Part shown: in pieces, positions 1 through 8,049 of the stretch
Layout: every line of letters starts with the position of its first letter
How positions within the stretch are numbered: position 1 is the stretch's first letter
Origin: Bartonella florencae
GTDB lineage: Bacteria > Pseudomonadota > Alphaproteobacteria > Rhizobiales > Rhizobiaceae
Length of the DNA stretch: 64,000 nt
Assembly: GCF_000312525.1 (NCBI RefSeq)
Contig: NZ_HE997452.1
Location: 104,519 to 168,518, forward strand
Direction: 5' to 3'
The notes under the pieces: model-generated
What the model saw: the letters and a program-made list of their open reading frames with translations, nothing else
Told to the model about the DNA's origin: nothing
Database searches by the model: none
Translations under genes and position numbers: made by a program

Positions 1-552
1 TCCAAAAGAAAACAGTGTGCCAAGAGCTTTAAGACGGATTCCACTCTCAAAATCCAGCATGCTGTCATCAAGCCTTGACATATTGGCTTGTATAGCCCCC
101 ACATCATAACCAATGACACCGCGGCGAAAATCAGAGCGCAAGCTTTTGGAAAGGTCGACAATGGCTTCAATTGCCTCAAGATCACCTCGTTCAGGCAAGT
201 GATCAAATTCAAGTTGGAAGGAATTCCACCATGCACGCTCTGACCACGCGGGTGTAAAATGTACTGAGAGTCCAAGCCATTGAAGACCCATATCAATTGC
301 CGCTACAGAGCCACGTATCCGCTGCCATTCAAGTCCTTGGTCAAGAAGATCATAGAGGTTTGGAACATAAGGGGTGAGTTCTTGTAAACCATATTCGTCA
401 ATTAAGAAGGGTAACCAAGAAGGGGGACGCGTGATCAATTTGGCACGCACAATATCTTCAAGAGCCCTTTTGACTTGCGGGGAAAGAGCCATGGCCCCAG
501 CCAAACAGCGTTCAAACAAGCTTGAATTTGGGGGCAAAAGTGAGGAAAGCAT
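1..552 (-). CDS. Phage tail protein I (P2 gpI-like), partial at window edge
   Basis: P2/Mu gp48-type baseplate protein that joins the baseplate to the tail fibre. Its ATG overlaps the stop of the upstream J-like gene (TGATG at 550-554), the usual coupling of J and I. The visible 184 codons include WLPFLIDEYGL near residue 45 and GSVAAIDMGLQWLG near residue 83, both typical of this family. The gene is open to the window edge, so the C-terminus is not seen. Family call rests on motifs plus position after V, W and J. Confidence 0.8.
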   Translation of the reverse strand, partial: MLSSLLPPNSSLFERCLAGAMALSPQVKRALEDIVRAKLITRPPSWLPFLIDEYGLQELTPYVPNLYDLLDQGLEWQRIRGSVAAIDMGLQWLGLSVHFTPAWSERAWWNSFQLEFDHLPERGDLEAIEAIVDLSKSLRSDFRRGVIGYDVGAIQANMSRLDDSMLDFESGIRLKALGTLFSFG

Positions 553-1418
553 CAATAAGCATCCCCCCGTAATGATAAAGTAATTTCCCCTAGTGCTACC
601 GCCTCATGTGGAGCAACAAGAATATCTTCCTGTGGCTTTGTAACCTCCACATGGTGTACACCTTCAACCATGAGGCGGCTTAATATCCAACTTGAATATA
701 GATCACGCCCAAGTCTGCCTGCACGCGCCCATTCTTCTCTTAAATTCTGCTCTGCCCTTTCTAAAAGCTGTTCTCGCTCACCGGGTAACAACCAAAGGTT
801 AGCCGAAATATCAATCACCCGCTGGATGGCACTTTTGACCAAGAGGGTATCATTGGTCATTTTAACATGGGGGGCATCAAGGGCTGCTTGAACCTTGGCA
901 ATCAAAGCCTCATCGGCCACTCCTGAAGGGGCATCACTAAAAAGAGCCACATGAATAAGCGGGCTTTTGCCCACACGGTAAACAAAAGCATCTTTGACAC
1001 GGATATCACTGGAGAGAGCAAAATATTGATAGCGGGGTGCTGTGCCCCCTGTAGAATGCCCTTGCCGGCTTAAACGAATGCGGCGGCGAAAACGCTCATC
1101 ATCCTCATCTAAAAGGCGCGTGACCCCATGAAAATCCCCCAAATGGTCCAAACTTGTGCCATGCGCAAATTCGAGCAAATTATCCCGTGCCACTTCATTG
1201 ATCCGCTGGCGCAACAGCAATTCTTCATAAGCAGCCGCTTGTAATTGAATGACCACGGGATCATAAGCGGTCTTTTCCACATTGTAAGGGATATGATGCG
1301 CCGCAAAAAGCTCAGTCAAACGCGTGATCTTTTGCTCTAAAATGGCTTCAACAGAAAGCTCTTCAATCACTTGTGGTAGCGAGCGTTGTGAAAGGGATAA
1401 ATATTCAGGCTCTGCCAT
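552..1418 (-). CDS. Baseplate assembly protein J (P2 gpJ / Mu gp47-like)
   Basis: 288-residue baseplate wedge protein of contractile-tailed phages. The N-terminal half has AAAYEELLLRQRINEVAR followed by LEFAHGTSLDHLGDFHGV, the hallmark of the J family; the C-terminal half has the repeated beta segments of baseplate J proteins. It overlaps the upstream W-like gene by 14 bp and couples to the downstream I-like gene, so V-W-J-I form one translationally linked block. Length is normal for P2-type J proteins. Confidence 0.92.
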   Translation of the reverse strand: MAEPEYLSLSQRSLPQVIEELSVEAILEQKITRLTELFAAHHIPYNVEKTAYDPVVIQLQAAAYEELLLRQRINEVARDNLLEFAHGTSLDHLGDFHGVTRLLDEDDERFRRRIRLSRQGHSTGGTAPRYQYFALSSDIRVKDAFVYRVGKSPLIHVALFSDAPSGVADEALIAKVQAALDAPHVKMTNDTLLVKSAIQRVIDISANLWLLPGEREQLLERAEQNLREEWARAGRLGRDLYSSWILSRLMVEGVHHVEVTKPQEDILVAPHEAVALGEITLSLRGDAY

Positions 1419-1791
1419 AGGAGACCTCTAGCGGAAATTGCCTCTCTTGCCCATGGGACCAATCCCCCAAATGCCCATCGGGATAAAAAATGCCCCTTAA
1501 AACAAAGTGGAATGTTCCCTCACGCGTTGCTTTGATTAAATCAATTCTCTGCAGCGAAAACCCAGGTTCTCCGCATTCTGGATCATCGAGCGCTTGCACA
1601 ATTTCTTGATAAAGACGTAAAATCGTTGCAGGATTGGCATTGGCATCTTGGAAATCTTTGACACCACACCCATAATGGCGACGCAAGACCCGTGTTCCCA
1701 CCCGTGTCATCAAACATTTATGAATGGATTGTTGGCAATGCGCAAAGCCATATAAGAGAGAGCCATCCTTTTCGCTCATCCCACAACGCAT
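1405..1791 (-). CDS. Baseplate wedge protein W (gp25/gpW-like)
   Basis: 128-residue member of the P2 gpW / T4 gp25 baseplate family. Visible family features are an N-terminal QSIHKCLMTRVGTRVLRRHYG segment (single conserved R-RR-YG core), an L-x-L-Y-x-E segment near residue 60, and a C-terminal beta-rich tail. The ATG at 1791 is preceded by a G-rich Shine-Dalgarno-like run about 9 nt upstream; the internal ATG at 1779 has no proper spacing, so 1791 is preferred. It lies between the V-like and J-like genes as in P2. Confidence 0.88.
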   Translation of the reverse strand: MRCGMSEKDGSLLYGFAHCQQSIHKCLMTRVGTRVLRRHYGCGVKDFQDANANPATILRLYQEIVQALDDPECGEPGFSLQRIDLIKATREGTFHFVLRGIFYPDGHLGDWSHGQERQFPLEVSYGRA

Positions 1792-1794
1792 GAT

Positions 1795-1980
1795 TTAAGC
1801 CCCCTTTGTTGTTTTTGTAAGAGATACGGTTGGAGCTGGTTTTTCAGCAATCTGACCAAGAAGAAGCGGATATTTTGCCGCCTCTTCACTTAAACGAATT
1901 TCCTCACCTTTCCCCGGTGAACGTTGACCTGCCACAAAATCGGCATTGGTTAAAATAACATAAGTTTTCTCACGCATCAT
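1795..1980 (-). CDS. Small phage protein of unknown function
   Basis: 61 residues, not recognised. A strong Shine-Dalgarno (AAGGAG) sits 5 nt before the ATG at 1980, the gene ends 4 bp before the W-like gene, and it starts just after the V-like gene, so it is very likely translated. The sequence is charged, without a membrane segment. Mu-like phages often carry a small protein at the baseplate junction, but no specific family is claimed. Confidence 0.6.
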   Translation of the reverse strand: MMREKTYVILTNADFVAGQRSPGKGEEIRLSEEAAKYPLLLGQIAEKPAPTVSLTKTTKGA

Positions 1981-1989
1981 AAAGCTCCT

Positions 1990-2583
1990 TTAAAGAGGAC
2001 TAGAGGTTGTGGAGGTCCCCATTTTGACCCCACCATGTTTGTGGCTTGCTCCAACAGATTTTTGATTGTGCTTTAAATCTTCTGCTTCAATCTGCACACT
2101 GCCCGTTAATTCAACACGGGTTGATTGGTGACAAAGCATGAGCCCTTGTGCACTCAAACGGATTTGGTTTTCACCATGGGAGAGAATAAGTTCATCTTTA
2201 GTCATTCGCAGTGCACCACCTGCATAACAAAGCGCAAGCTCTTGCGGCGAGCGCGCCTGGTTTTGTGCATCGTCACTATAGCTATCGCGCACCACCAGAG
2301 ACGCAGAGCCAATTTCGCCATGGGGGTTTAACAAGCGCACCGGATCACCAATGTTTAAAGGCATATTGCTTGAAACAGCACCAGCCGCTTCTTGTGCTTG
2401 TAGCCAAGGCGATAAAACTGCTTGACCATTGGCACTTTCACAAGAAAGTTTGACCCGCACCCTATGTCCATCAATTTGCGCCACCCGCCCCATCATGTGC
2501 TGGTTGGCAAGACAGCGTTCAAGCGCATCAAGGCGCTTCATGATTTGCCGAAAAGTCTCGCCCAACAAATGCGCATCATTCAT
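1990..2583 (-). CDS. Baseplate assembly protein V (tail spike, gpV-like)
   Basis: 197-residue P2 gpV / Mu gp45-type protein that forms the membrane-piercing spike. An N-terminal helical segment (FRQIMKRLDALERCL) is followed by an OB-like beta domain (MGRVAQIDGHRVRVKL) and then a beta-helical part ending in the His-rich tail SHKHGGVKMG, typical of spike apices that bind iron. The ATG at 2583 overlaps the TGA of the upstream gp37-like gene (ATGA), so this start is chosen over 2589. Confidence 0.9.
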   Translation of the reverse strand: MNDAHLLGETFRQIMKRLDALERCLANQHMMGRVAQIDGHRVRVKLSCESANGQAVLSPWLQAQEAAGAVSSNMPLNIGDPVRLLNPHGEIGSASLVVRDSYSDDAQNQARSPQELALCYAGGALRMTKDELILSHGENQIRLSAQGLMLCHQSTRVELTGSVQIEAEDLKHNQKSVGASHKHGGVKMGTSTTSSPL

Positions 2584-3107
2584 GAACACACCTCATCATC
2601 ACATGAGATCAATCCGGCTTTAAGTTGTCGTTTGTCTTCACCCGCAAAAATATCTTGTCCTAAATGATGCAAATCTTGATGCCATTCCACCACACTAATC
2701 GATACACCGCGCTGCTTAATCGCCGCAGAAATAATGGGGTCAATTGACACATCCTGCGGGGCGCTTACATGCGTTAACCCCCACAATTGTCCGCTATGGC
2801 ATAAAACCCCTATCGCTTCTGCCAAAAGCCAACTGGAAACATCCCGTTCCTTGCCCGTGGTGATAATAAATGCCCCTAAATGAAGCTCTGCACTGATCTG
2901 ACCAGAAGCAACAGAACTTAAGCGGCTTTCTAACACTGCAACACGTATTGCTGGCGCAACAAGCATTTGTGTTTCAAGTTCTTCCAAGTTAAAACGCCCA
3001 AATTGGCAGGCACAATCGCGCACATCCGGCAGAGCGCTTTTAAGGCTCCTTATCACCGCCTCACGAAACGCATTAATACGCCCTGCTTGTTTGACTGTTT
3101 GACTCAT
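2580..3107 (-). CDS. Mu gp37-like protein (DUF1834-type)
   Basis: 175 residues from the ATG at 3107, which overlaps the stop of the gpG-like gene as ATGA. Position between the gpG-like gene and gpV, size and overall pattern (N-terminal helix, mixed alpha/beta body) suit the Mu gp37 family, thought to act in head-tail joining or tail completion. Direct motif evidence is modest, so the family name is an inference from context. Confidence 0.6.
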   Translation of the reverse strand: MSQTVKQAGRINAFREAVIRSLKSALPDVRDCACQFGRFNLEELETQMLVAPAIRVAVLESRLSSVASGQISAELHLGAFIITTGKERDVSSWLLAEAIGVLCHSGQLWGLTHVSAPQDVSIDPIISAAIKQRGVSISVVEWHQDLHHLGQDIFAGEDKRQLKAGLISCDDEVCS

Positions 3108-3598
3108 GAAAAGACCCTTCCCAGCCAATCTTCTGCTGCTTTGATAATTTCCACTTTATTGTGTTCTGAAAGCCCTAAATAGGGGCGCGCCGGCATGGTC
3201 ACTTGAGGCACACAAACAAAGCGCTGTGCCTTGCTGCTTCTCAAGAAAAAGCGTAGGGTTTTGCCATTTTTCGGGCGAATAACCCCACCCAATTGATGAA
3301 TCCGCGCATAAACCAACCCAGAGCCCACAATCACCTGTTCTGGTGAGGCTTTCATATCAATAGAGCGTGAGAGTGCCCCACTGGCATAAAGAATGGAGGT
3401 GCGAGCATGATTGTTTTTCCACTTTTCTCCTTGGGGAGAATTTTTTTCGCTTTGAATCCGCCGCCTTGTGCTTTCTTGGATGAGACGCCCAACCCCTTGT
3501 GCCAAAGTCCCCATCGAGCTATCAGCTCCCTTTTGCAAAAAGGATAAAGCCGCTTCAAGCCCGCTCTCTTTAATCTCAATATGGGTTGAAACAGACAT
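3104..3598 (-). CDS. Phage virion morphogenesis protein (Mu gpG / P2 gpS-like)
   Basis: 164-residue tail-completion/virion-morphogenesis protein. Visible family signs are GVGRLIQESTRRRI near residue 35, W-K-x-N with an arginine/threonine patch near residue 61, and GSGLVYARIHQLGG near residue 92. The C-terminus has the proline-aromatic PARPYLGLS seen in this family. It starts 1 bp after the gp36-like gene ends and overlaps the next gene by 4 bp. Confidence 0.85.
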   Translation of the reverse strand: MSVSTHIEIKESGLEAALSFLQKGADSSMGTLAQGVGRLIQESTRRRIQSEKNSPQGEKWKNNHARTSILYASGALSRSIDMKASPEQVIVGSGLVYARIHQLGGVIRPKNGKTLRFFLRSSKAQRFVCVPQVTMPARPYLGLSEHNKVEIIKAAEDWLGRVFS

Positions 3599-3599
3599 G

Positions 3600-4022
3600 T
3601 TATCTTCCCATCAAACGCGGCTTAGCATGGAAAAAAGCCCCATCACGCACGGGACCATCTTCGCTCATAATTTTAGGCTCATCTATGCCTAAACCCGCTT
3701 TGCCTTCCGCAATGCGTTTCAAGAGTTCAACCGCCTGTTTGTAACGATCTTCAATGGTCGTGGTCAGTGCCGTATGGCGTATGGCTAAATTATAAACAGC
3801 AATATTGACACAGATCATGCCAAGAGCCGCCGGCTGTCCAGCAATGGGGACCAAGTAGCGATGAGAGAGATGCACATCAATCTCACCGCTTGCTTGGTTT
3901 AGAGCAAGGGCAATGGCTTGATCGAAAAGCATTGGATCAGCCTCATCATCAAAAGCACATAAGTCTTTCAAGAAATCATCACCCCAGAGCTCTTCAATCA
4001 ATGTTTTGCTTGCATACGCCAT
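3600..4022 (-). CDS. Mu gp36-like protein (DUF1320)
   Basis: 140 residues, DUF1320 type, a small head-tail connector component in Mu-like phages. Family signs are the start MAYASKTLIEELWG, A-IALALNQASGEIDVHLSHRY in the middle (written here in part), and the YNLAIRH segment. The ATG at 4022 follows a good Shine-Dalgarno (AAGGA, 7 nt); the longer open frame upstream would run back into the capsid gene. It follows the capsid gene as in Mu. Confidence 0.85.
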   Translation of the reverse strand: MAYASKTLIEELWGDDFLKDLCAFDDEADPMLFDQAIALALNQASGEIDVHLSHRYLVPIAGQPAALGMICVNIAVYNLAIRHTALTTTIEDRYKQAVELLKRIAEGKAGLGIDEPKIMSEDGPVRDGAFFHAKPRLMGR

Positions 4023-4033
4023 TAGTCTTTTCC

Positions 4034-5002
4034 TTAAACAACATCTTGCAGCAATACACCGGCATCTTTTGCGGCAACCAATTCGCACACCCGTTCACCC
4101 ACACGCACCCGTTTACCACCCGATAAACCAATATCTGGATCAGAGATCACCCCAGAGATACGCTCGCCCAATTGAGCACTAAAGCCCCAACTGATGACCG
4201 AACCATCCGCCTGTTGCTTGGTGGGATCAATATAAAGCAGAGCAATCTTATTGCCCCAAACGCGCGCCAATTGCGCCGTACGCCCTTTGCGAGCTAAATT
4301 CACTTGCGATTCACCAATGAGTAAACGATCGGGGTGTATTTCCATCAGATCAGCAAATTGCGCTTTGGTCACAAAACCATCAGCAGTGCCACCCCCCTTA
4401 ACGGCTTTGATGATTTTGGGATGACGTTTGAGTTTTGACCAAACAACTTTACCCATCACAATGGTGTTGGGCGTATAGACGAGAGCCTTATCCTTCGCCT
4501 CATCTAAGGTGGCATAAGGGTCTGATTTGTCATAATCACTGAATTTATCCTCACCCTTAAGCGTCATCACCCGCTCTGGTGCATAATTTTTATTGTTTTG
4601 CACAAGTTCTGCAACACGCACTTCACGCCCCAATTCCAGCAAATTGGCAAGCCCCTCTACAGCGGTCTTTTCAGGGTTATAACGAGAGCGCTTTTCTGCC
4701 CGTGCGCGGGCTGCTGCTTCAATATCTGAATTGGGAATAAGGTCATCAAGCCCGTAATCTCTCACACTGGCTTCCCGTTCAAAGGCAGAAAATTCCACCA
4801 CATTCGGGCGTCCTTTCCGTCCAATTTCAAGCTCAGGGACCGTAAAACTTTCCGCGAGCGGAAATTCACTATATTTAAACACTTCACTTAAAACACAAAC
4901 ACGGGGCAAAACTTTATCGCCAATAAGAGAACCTGCTGGATTGCGATACCCAATAGCAATAGCGGTAAGGGTTGGATCAATGGGAAAAGGTCTGTTCATC
5001 AT
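4034..5002 (-). CDS. Major capsid protein
   Basis: 322-residue shell protein, called from size, its place after protease and decoration genes, and sequence features common in phage coat proteins: an extended N-terminal arm (IAIGYRNPAGSLIGDKVLP), a charged helix (RARAEKRSRYNP), and a C-terminal Ala/Gly-rich part. CGAGG lies a few bases before the ATG at 5002. It does not look like a close relative of Mu gpT, so it is probably a distinct capsid lineage within the Mu-type head module. Confidence 0.75.
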   Translation of the reverse strand: MMNRPFPIDPTLTAIAIGYRNPAGSLIGDKVLPRVCVLSEVFKYSEFPLAESFTVPELEIGRKGRPNVVEFSAFEREASVRDYGLDDLIPNSDIEAAARARAEKRSRYNPEKTAVEGLANLLELGREVRVAELVQNNKNYAPERVMTLKGEDKFSDYDKSDPYATLDEAKDKALVYTPNTIVMGKVVWSKLKRHPKIIKAVKGGGTADGFVTKAQFADLMEIHPDRLLIGESQVNLARKGRTAQLARVWGNKIALLYIDPTKQQADGSVISWGFSAQLGERISGVISDPDIGLSGGKRVRVGERVCELVAAKDAGVLLQDVV

Positions 5003-5011
5003 AAGCCTCGA

Positions 5012-5353
5012 TTAATTAATTTTAAAAGAAATAACATCACCAGCAGAACCATCACTCATGGCAATGCCAATGGTGCGGTCTGCGGCTTCTGCCTTAATAG
5101 CCTGCCCCTTGGGGTCAGAGGTTAAAAAGTCACCAAAGGAAACATTGCCTCCACAAACCACTTCGCCCCAACCGCATTGAGCAACATCGATCATTTCGCC
5201 AGCCTTTGCTTTACAAGAGCCGGCAGTGCCTAATAATTTATCAGCCTTCCCAGTAGCCGTTGCCACCATTCCATCACTGCGCGCTGCAACAATAAAATAA
5301 GGAGAGATCTCTGCTGCAGTGCGAAAAGATTTAATCAAAATCGTCGTACTCAT
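5012..5353 (-). CDS. Capsid decoration/cement protein (DUF2190-like)
   Basis: 113-residue beta-rich protein that likely binds outside the capsid lattice and stabilises it. Evidence: Gly-rich repeats such as GKADKLLGTAG and GGNVSFGDFLTSDPKGQA (19 residues), a pattern typical of DUF2190 decoration proteins, and position between protease/scaffold and capsid. The ATG at 5353 overlaps the protease stop as ATGA, with AAAGGA upstream. Confidence 0.75.
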   Translation of the reverse strand: MSTTILIKSFRTAAEISPYFIVAARSDGMVATATGKADKLLGTAGSCKAKAGEMIDVAQCGWGEVVCGGNVSFGDFLTSDPKGQAIKAEAADRTIGIAMSDGSAGDVISFKIN

Positions 5354-5832
5354 GATTGGCGTTCCTTTTGTTCAGAAATATAATCAACCGCTTGGCTAAT
5401 GGTGATGTCGAAGCCTTGTGCTTTCTGCTCTTGTTGATAATGGCGTGCAGCAAGTGCAATATCTTCTGGCGCAAGCTGATGTTCTTGCACCAAGGCACAT
5501 GTTTCTAAAGGGCTTGTCGATGCGAGAACGGGCAATTTCTCAACCAAAGTTTGAAAATGTTCCATGCCCCCTTCAAGGGTACAAAGGGCACGATATTCTT
5601 CACGCGCAGCCGGCAAAATCTTGCCCTCTTCAATCGCTTTGTCTAAAAGACCCTCAATCGTCGCCTTTTTTTGCTCTTCCCGCAAAAGTGCTAAATCTTC
5701 TCGCGCTTTTGTTAATTGAGCATTTAATTCCACCCGTTCTTTTTCACGTGTTGCAATGCTTGCTAAAATTTCTGCAGGTTTTGCATCTTCTGCCAGCTCC
5801 AAAGCACTGGCAATGGCTGTTAAATCCATCAT
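5350..5832 (-). CDS. Nested in-frame scaffold protein (Mu gpZ-like), predicted
   Basis: Within the protease gene, in the same frame, two tandem ATG codons at 5832 and 5829 follow ACGGAGAAA, a good Shine-Dalgarno. Initiation here would make a ~160-residue protein that is only the coiled-coil scaffold half. Phage Mu makes scaffold Z by exactly this arrangement inside gene I, so a separate scaffold product is likely. The start is seen; its use is inferred. Confidence 0.55.
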   Translation of the reverse strand: MMDLTAIASALELAEDAKPAEILASIATREKERVELNAQLTKAREDLALLREEQKKATIEGLLDKAIEEGKILPAAREEYRALCTLEGGMEHFQTLVEKLPVLASTSPLETCALVQEHQLAPEDIALAARHYQQEQKAQGFDITISQAVDYISEQKERQS

Positions 5833-6408
5833 TTTCTCCGTCAAGGTTGTTGGGGACACCACAAGAGGTATCAAAGGGGGGGTTAAAGGGTGTTCACGGC
5901 TTAAAGCCGTCATCACAAGGGCAGGACGGTTCACCAGCCCTGCCCCTGCCAAACTTAAAATCTCACCATTTTTAGAATGACGAAACTCAGGGGAAAGATA
6001 GCGATATTCCCGCCCTACAATCTTTTTAGCTGCCATATCGGTCCATTTAACCCGACCCCAAATCGCACCATCCCGCTCTGCGAGTTCTTCAATCCAGCCG
6101 CTTGCCGGCGCTTCCAAGCCGTTCCTCGCTCTGTGATGTTGACCATGCTCATAATCAATCACAAGCGGTCCTTTATTGGCTGCAAAAGCCTTTAAAATCC
6201 TTTGTGGGTCATAATGCCATTCCCGTCCATCACGCGCCTTCACATTTGGCGCTTTGGGCAACAACTGCACCCATTCCGGTGCTTGGCTAACGGTGCCGTC
6301 TTGGCATAAAACGTCTGGGCAAAGATCTATGAACGCGGCATGAAATATCTCGTCATGACATCCTTCAGCATGCCCATCTTCTTGATCTTCGTGAAATTCC
6401 TGTTCCAT
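5350..6408 (-). CDS. Prohead protease with C-terminal scaffold (Mu gpI-like)
   Basis: 352-residue Mu gpI-type protease that matures the procapsid. The N-terminal two thirds contain the protease region, with VIDYEHGQHH near residue 84 and EYRYLSPEF near residue 137, then LVNRPAL. The last ~160 residues are a long charged helix of scaffold type (EKERVELNAQLTKAREDLAL). A candidate Mor-activated promoter dyad is centred 74 bp upstream of the start codon. The gene couples to the decoration gene by ATGA. Confidence 0.88.
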   Translation of the reverse strand: MEQEFHEDQEDGHAEGCHDEIFHAAFIDLCPDVLCQDGTVSQAPEWVQLLPKAPNVKARDGREWHYDPQRILKAFAANKGPLVIDYEHGQHHRARNGLEAPASGWIEELAERDGAIWGRVKWTDMAAKKIVGREYRYLSPEFRHSKNGEILSLAGAGLVNRPALVMTALSREHPLTPPLIPLVVSPTTLTEKMMDLTAIASALELAEDAKPAEILASIATREKERVELNAQLTKAREDLALLREEQKKATIEGLLDKAIEEGKILPAAREEYRALCTLEGGMEHFQTLVEKLPVLASTSPLETCALVQEHQLAPEDIALAARHYQQEQKAQGFDITISQAVDYISEQKERQS

Positions 6409-6475
6409 ACATTGCCTATTGCTTTACAATTATCATTGGCAATACAATGCACGAAATCCCCTTCAACTCATAAGC

Positions 6476-6488
6476 CTGACAGTGTCAG
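6476..6488 (-). promoter_or_regulatory. Candidate Mor-type activator site upstream of the head operon
   Basis: Palindrome CTGACAGTGTCAG whose centre lies 74 bp before the protease ATG. The flanks match the second copy at 13963-13975, giving about 24 shared bases that differ only at the central position. Mu Mor and C bind dyads just upstream of promoters that lack a -35 box. Together with a Mor-like gene in the same prophage this supports an activated late promoter. Confidence 0.65.
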
Positions 6489-6717
6489 TCAAAAGAGCAC
6501 TTCTTAAAAAAAGCACTTTTTTTCCCTCTTATAGCCTGTAAGAGAAACCCCAATACCAAACCCTCTCATAAAATCGTTTTCAAAGGCACTTCAAAGGCGA
6601 TAGAGCGCCGTTAGAGATCTTAAGGTACAAATTATCGTCTTAATACAAAAAGCCTCTCTCAAAACGCGTTTTTTTTAAAGATTGCTTTTGAATGTTTAAA
6701 CTGTTAGATTACCCGCG

Positions 6718-6790
6718 AGGCGTGAGCCAGTTATACCAGGACGGTTTTACCGGACCTGCGAGGAGTTGACCGCCCTCCACGCCTTCTCAT
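6718..6790 (-). ncRNA. GC-rich structured element with a 19-codon Arg-rich open frame
   Basis: On the minus strand, 54 nt after the gpF stop, AGGCGTG (6778-6784) pairs with CACGCCT (6718-6724). Between them are a GGAG/CTCC hairpin and an inner CGGT/ACCG hairpin (6742-6752). The same segment carries an ATG at 6790 with a GAGG Shine-Dalgarno about 4 nt upstream, encoding MRRRGGRSTPRRSGKTVLV. It may be a structured RNA, a tiny basic peptide, or both. It lacks the T-loop of a tRNA. Confidence 0.35.
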
Positions 6791-6843
6791 TTTCCTCGCC
6801 TCTTTTCCGTTAAAATCATAGGACTTTCTTCCTGTTGTTCTCT

Positions 6844-8049
6844 TTATAACAACCTCTCGCCCTTCTTTTCAGCAACATGTAACAAACGTTGAATTTCTCT
6901 GAAGCTCTTTTTATGCATGGAGGTCAGCCACCATTCTTGTTTGCTTGCTACCCATTTGACCACAAAGCGCCACCACGCCCCACCACTTTCACCAAAAAAC
7001 AAAACACTCGGCACATCTTTGCGTCTGATGATACCATAGGGTTTTATGAAGGTTTGAATGGCACCACGAAAATCCTCCAAGTAAAGAGACCGCGCTTGAT
7101 GCTCTAACAAAATATGTTTCACACTGTCTGAAGATAAACGAATAAGAGAATTGTCCCCACCAAAAACATCACGCACCTTTTCTATCATTGGGGCTATGGG
7201 AAGAAATCCACGAGGCATATGTCCTTCAAACATCGCTTCCAAAAGCGGTGAGCCCACAATATCTTCAATAGCAATGCGTTTGCGATTGTCCCCCATTAGG
7301 GAAATTTTATCACTTAAAAAATTGCTTAAATTTTGCGCGCGATGTTTCCCGGGGTTAGAATGCCATCCAGGATCAATGCCTACGGGTATCTTTTCAACAA
7401 GCCCCGTCCGCTTATTGCGCCAAACCCGCGTCTCCACATGGGGTGGTGCTGCCCCCTCTTCATAGCCTAAATTGTCTGCCTCATAACGGCTTACCTGCCG
7501 CACACTGCATTTACATCGCCAGCCATTGGGGGGATAAAGCCAATCCCAAATGGGATCATCAACCGGTGCCGTAAAACCCACCCAACTTTCATGTTCTAAA
7601 CGCTTATGTTCTGAACTCGACAACGCATAGGTCAGATAAGGCAAAAACTCTTTATTATTTTGTGTACGTTCCCATTCACCTGCCGCATGGGCACTCATGG
7701 TATTGGCCCAATAGACCGTTTCTAAACGCCGCGGGCTGCCCAATTGCACCACACTTTTTTCACCCGTTTTCGGGTCAATGCTGGTCTTTTTCCCCCACCA
7801 GCCCTTTTCCTGTAAAATCGGCATCAAATTTTTTTGAAAATCCTGAAAAGGAACTTGATGCTTGATAGCGTCTCCAACCGCTTGTTTAAAATCCTCTAAA
7901 ATGTCATAGCCTACTGATTTTGCCACCGTAAAGGAAAAGGCATGCTCTTCTGGTGCTATATCCCGCCAATCAAAGCTTGGAACAATATTTTTGGCGGCAA
8001 AATAACGGGTGACCTCTTTGGGTGCTGTTTTAAAAAGTTCCTCATCCAT
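6844..8049 (-). CDS. Mu gpF-like minor head protein with C-terminal PBECR-type nuclease-like domain
   Basis: 401 residues. The N-terminal ~230 residues are Mu gpF/SPP1 gp7-like: a helical start, VYWANTMSAHAAGEW, then PPNGWRCKCSVRQVS with the conserved CxC. These proteins sit at the portal inside the head. The last ~110 residues, from IRLSSDSVKHILLEHQ to LTSMHKKSFREIQRLL, resemble the barnase/EndoU/colicin E5/RelE-like (PBECR) nucleases found fused to gpF in polyvalent phage proteins. The start at 8049 overlaps the portal gene by 8 bp. Confidence 0.8.
   Translation of the reverse strand: MDEELFKTAPKEVTRYFAAKNIVPSFDWRDIAPEEHAFSFTVAKSVGYDILEDFKQAVGDAIKHQVPFQDFQKNLMPILQEKGWWGKKTSIDPKTGEKSVVQLGSPRRLETVYWANTMSAHAAGEWERTQNNKEFLPYLTYALSSSEHKRLEHESWVGFTAPVDDPIWDWLYPPNGWRCKCSVRQVSRYEADNLGYEEGAAPPHVETRVWRNKRTGLVEKIPVGIDPGWHSNPGKHRAQNLSNFLSDKISLMGDNRKRIAIEDIVGSPLLEAMFEGHMPRGFLPIAPMIEKVRDVFGGDNSLIRLSSDSVKHILLEHQARSLYLEDFRGAIQTFIKPYGIIRRKDVPSVLFFGESGGAWWRFVVKWVASKQEWWLTSMHKKSFREIQRLLHVAEKKGERLL

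Larger units (their letters stand above)
6409..6843. other. 435-bp intergenic region between gpF and protease genes
   Basis: An unusually long gap in a packed late operon. It holds, from the gpF side, a GC-rich hairpin region with a 19-codon open frame (6731-6790), an 11-bp phased pair of TTTCAAAG-type words (6578 and 6589) that also occurs at the prophage left end, a perfect palindrome AAAACGCGTTTT with a following T run (6661-6676), and a 13-bp dyad (6476-6488) likely bound by the Mor-like activator. Confidence 0.7.

Noticed and set aside
5418-5975. 185-codon open frame on the plus strand
   Set aside because: Antisense to the well-supported protease gene, no ribosome binding site and no recognisable protein features.
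6718-6790. tRNA gene in the gpF-protease gap
   Set aside because: Outer stem and inner hairpins do not form a cloverleaf; no GTTCRA T-loop and no anticodon loop.
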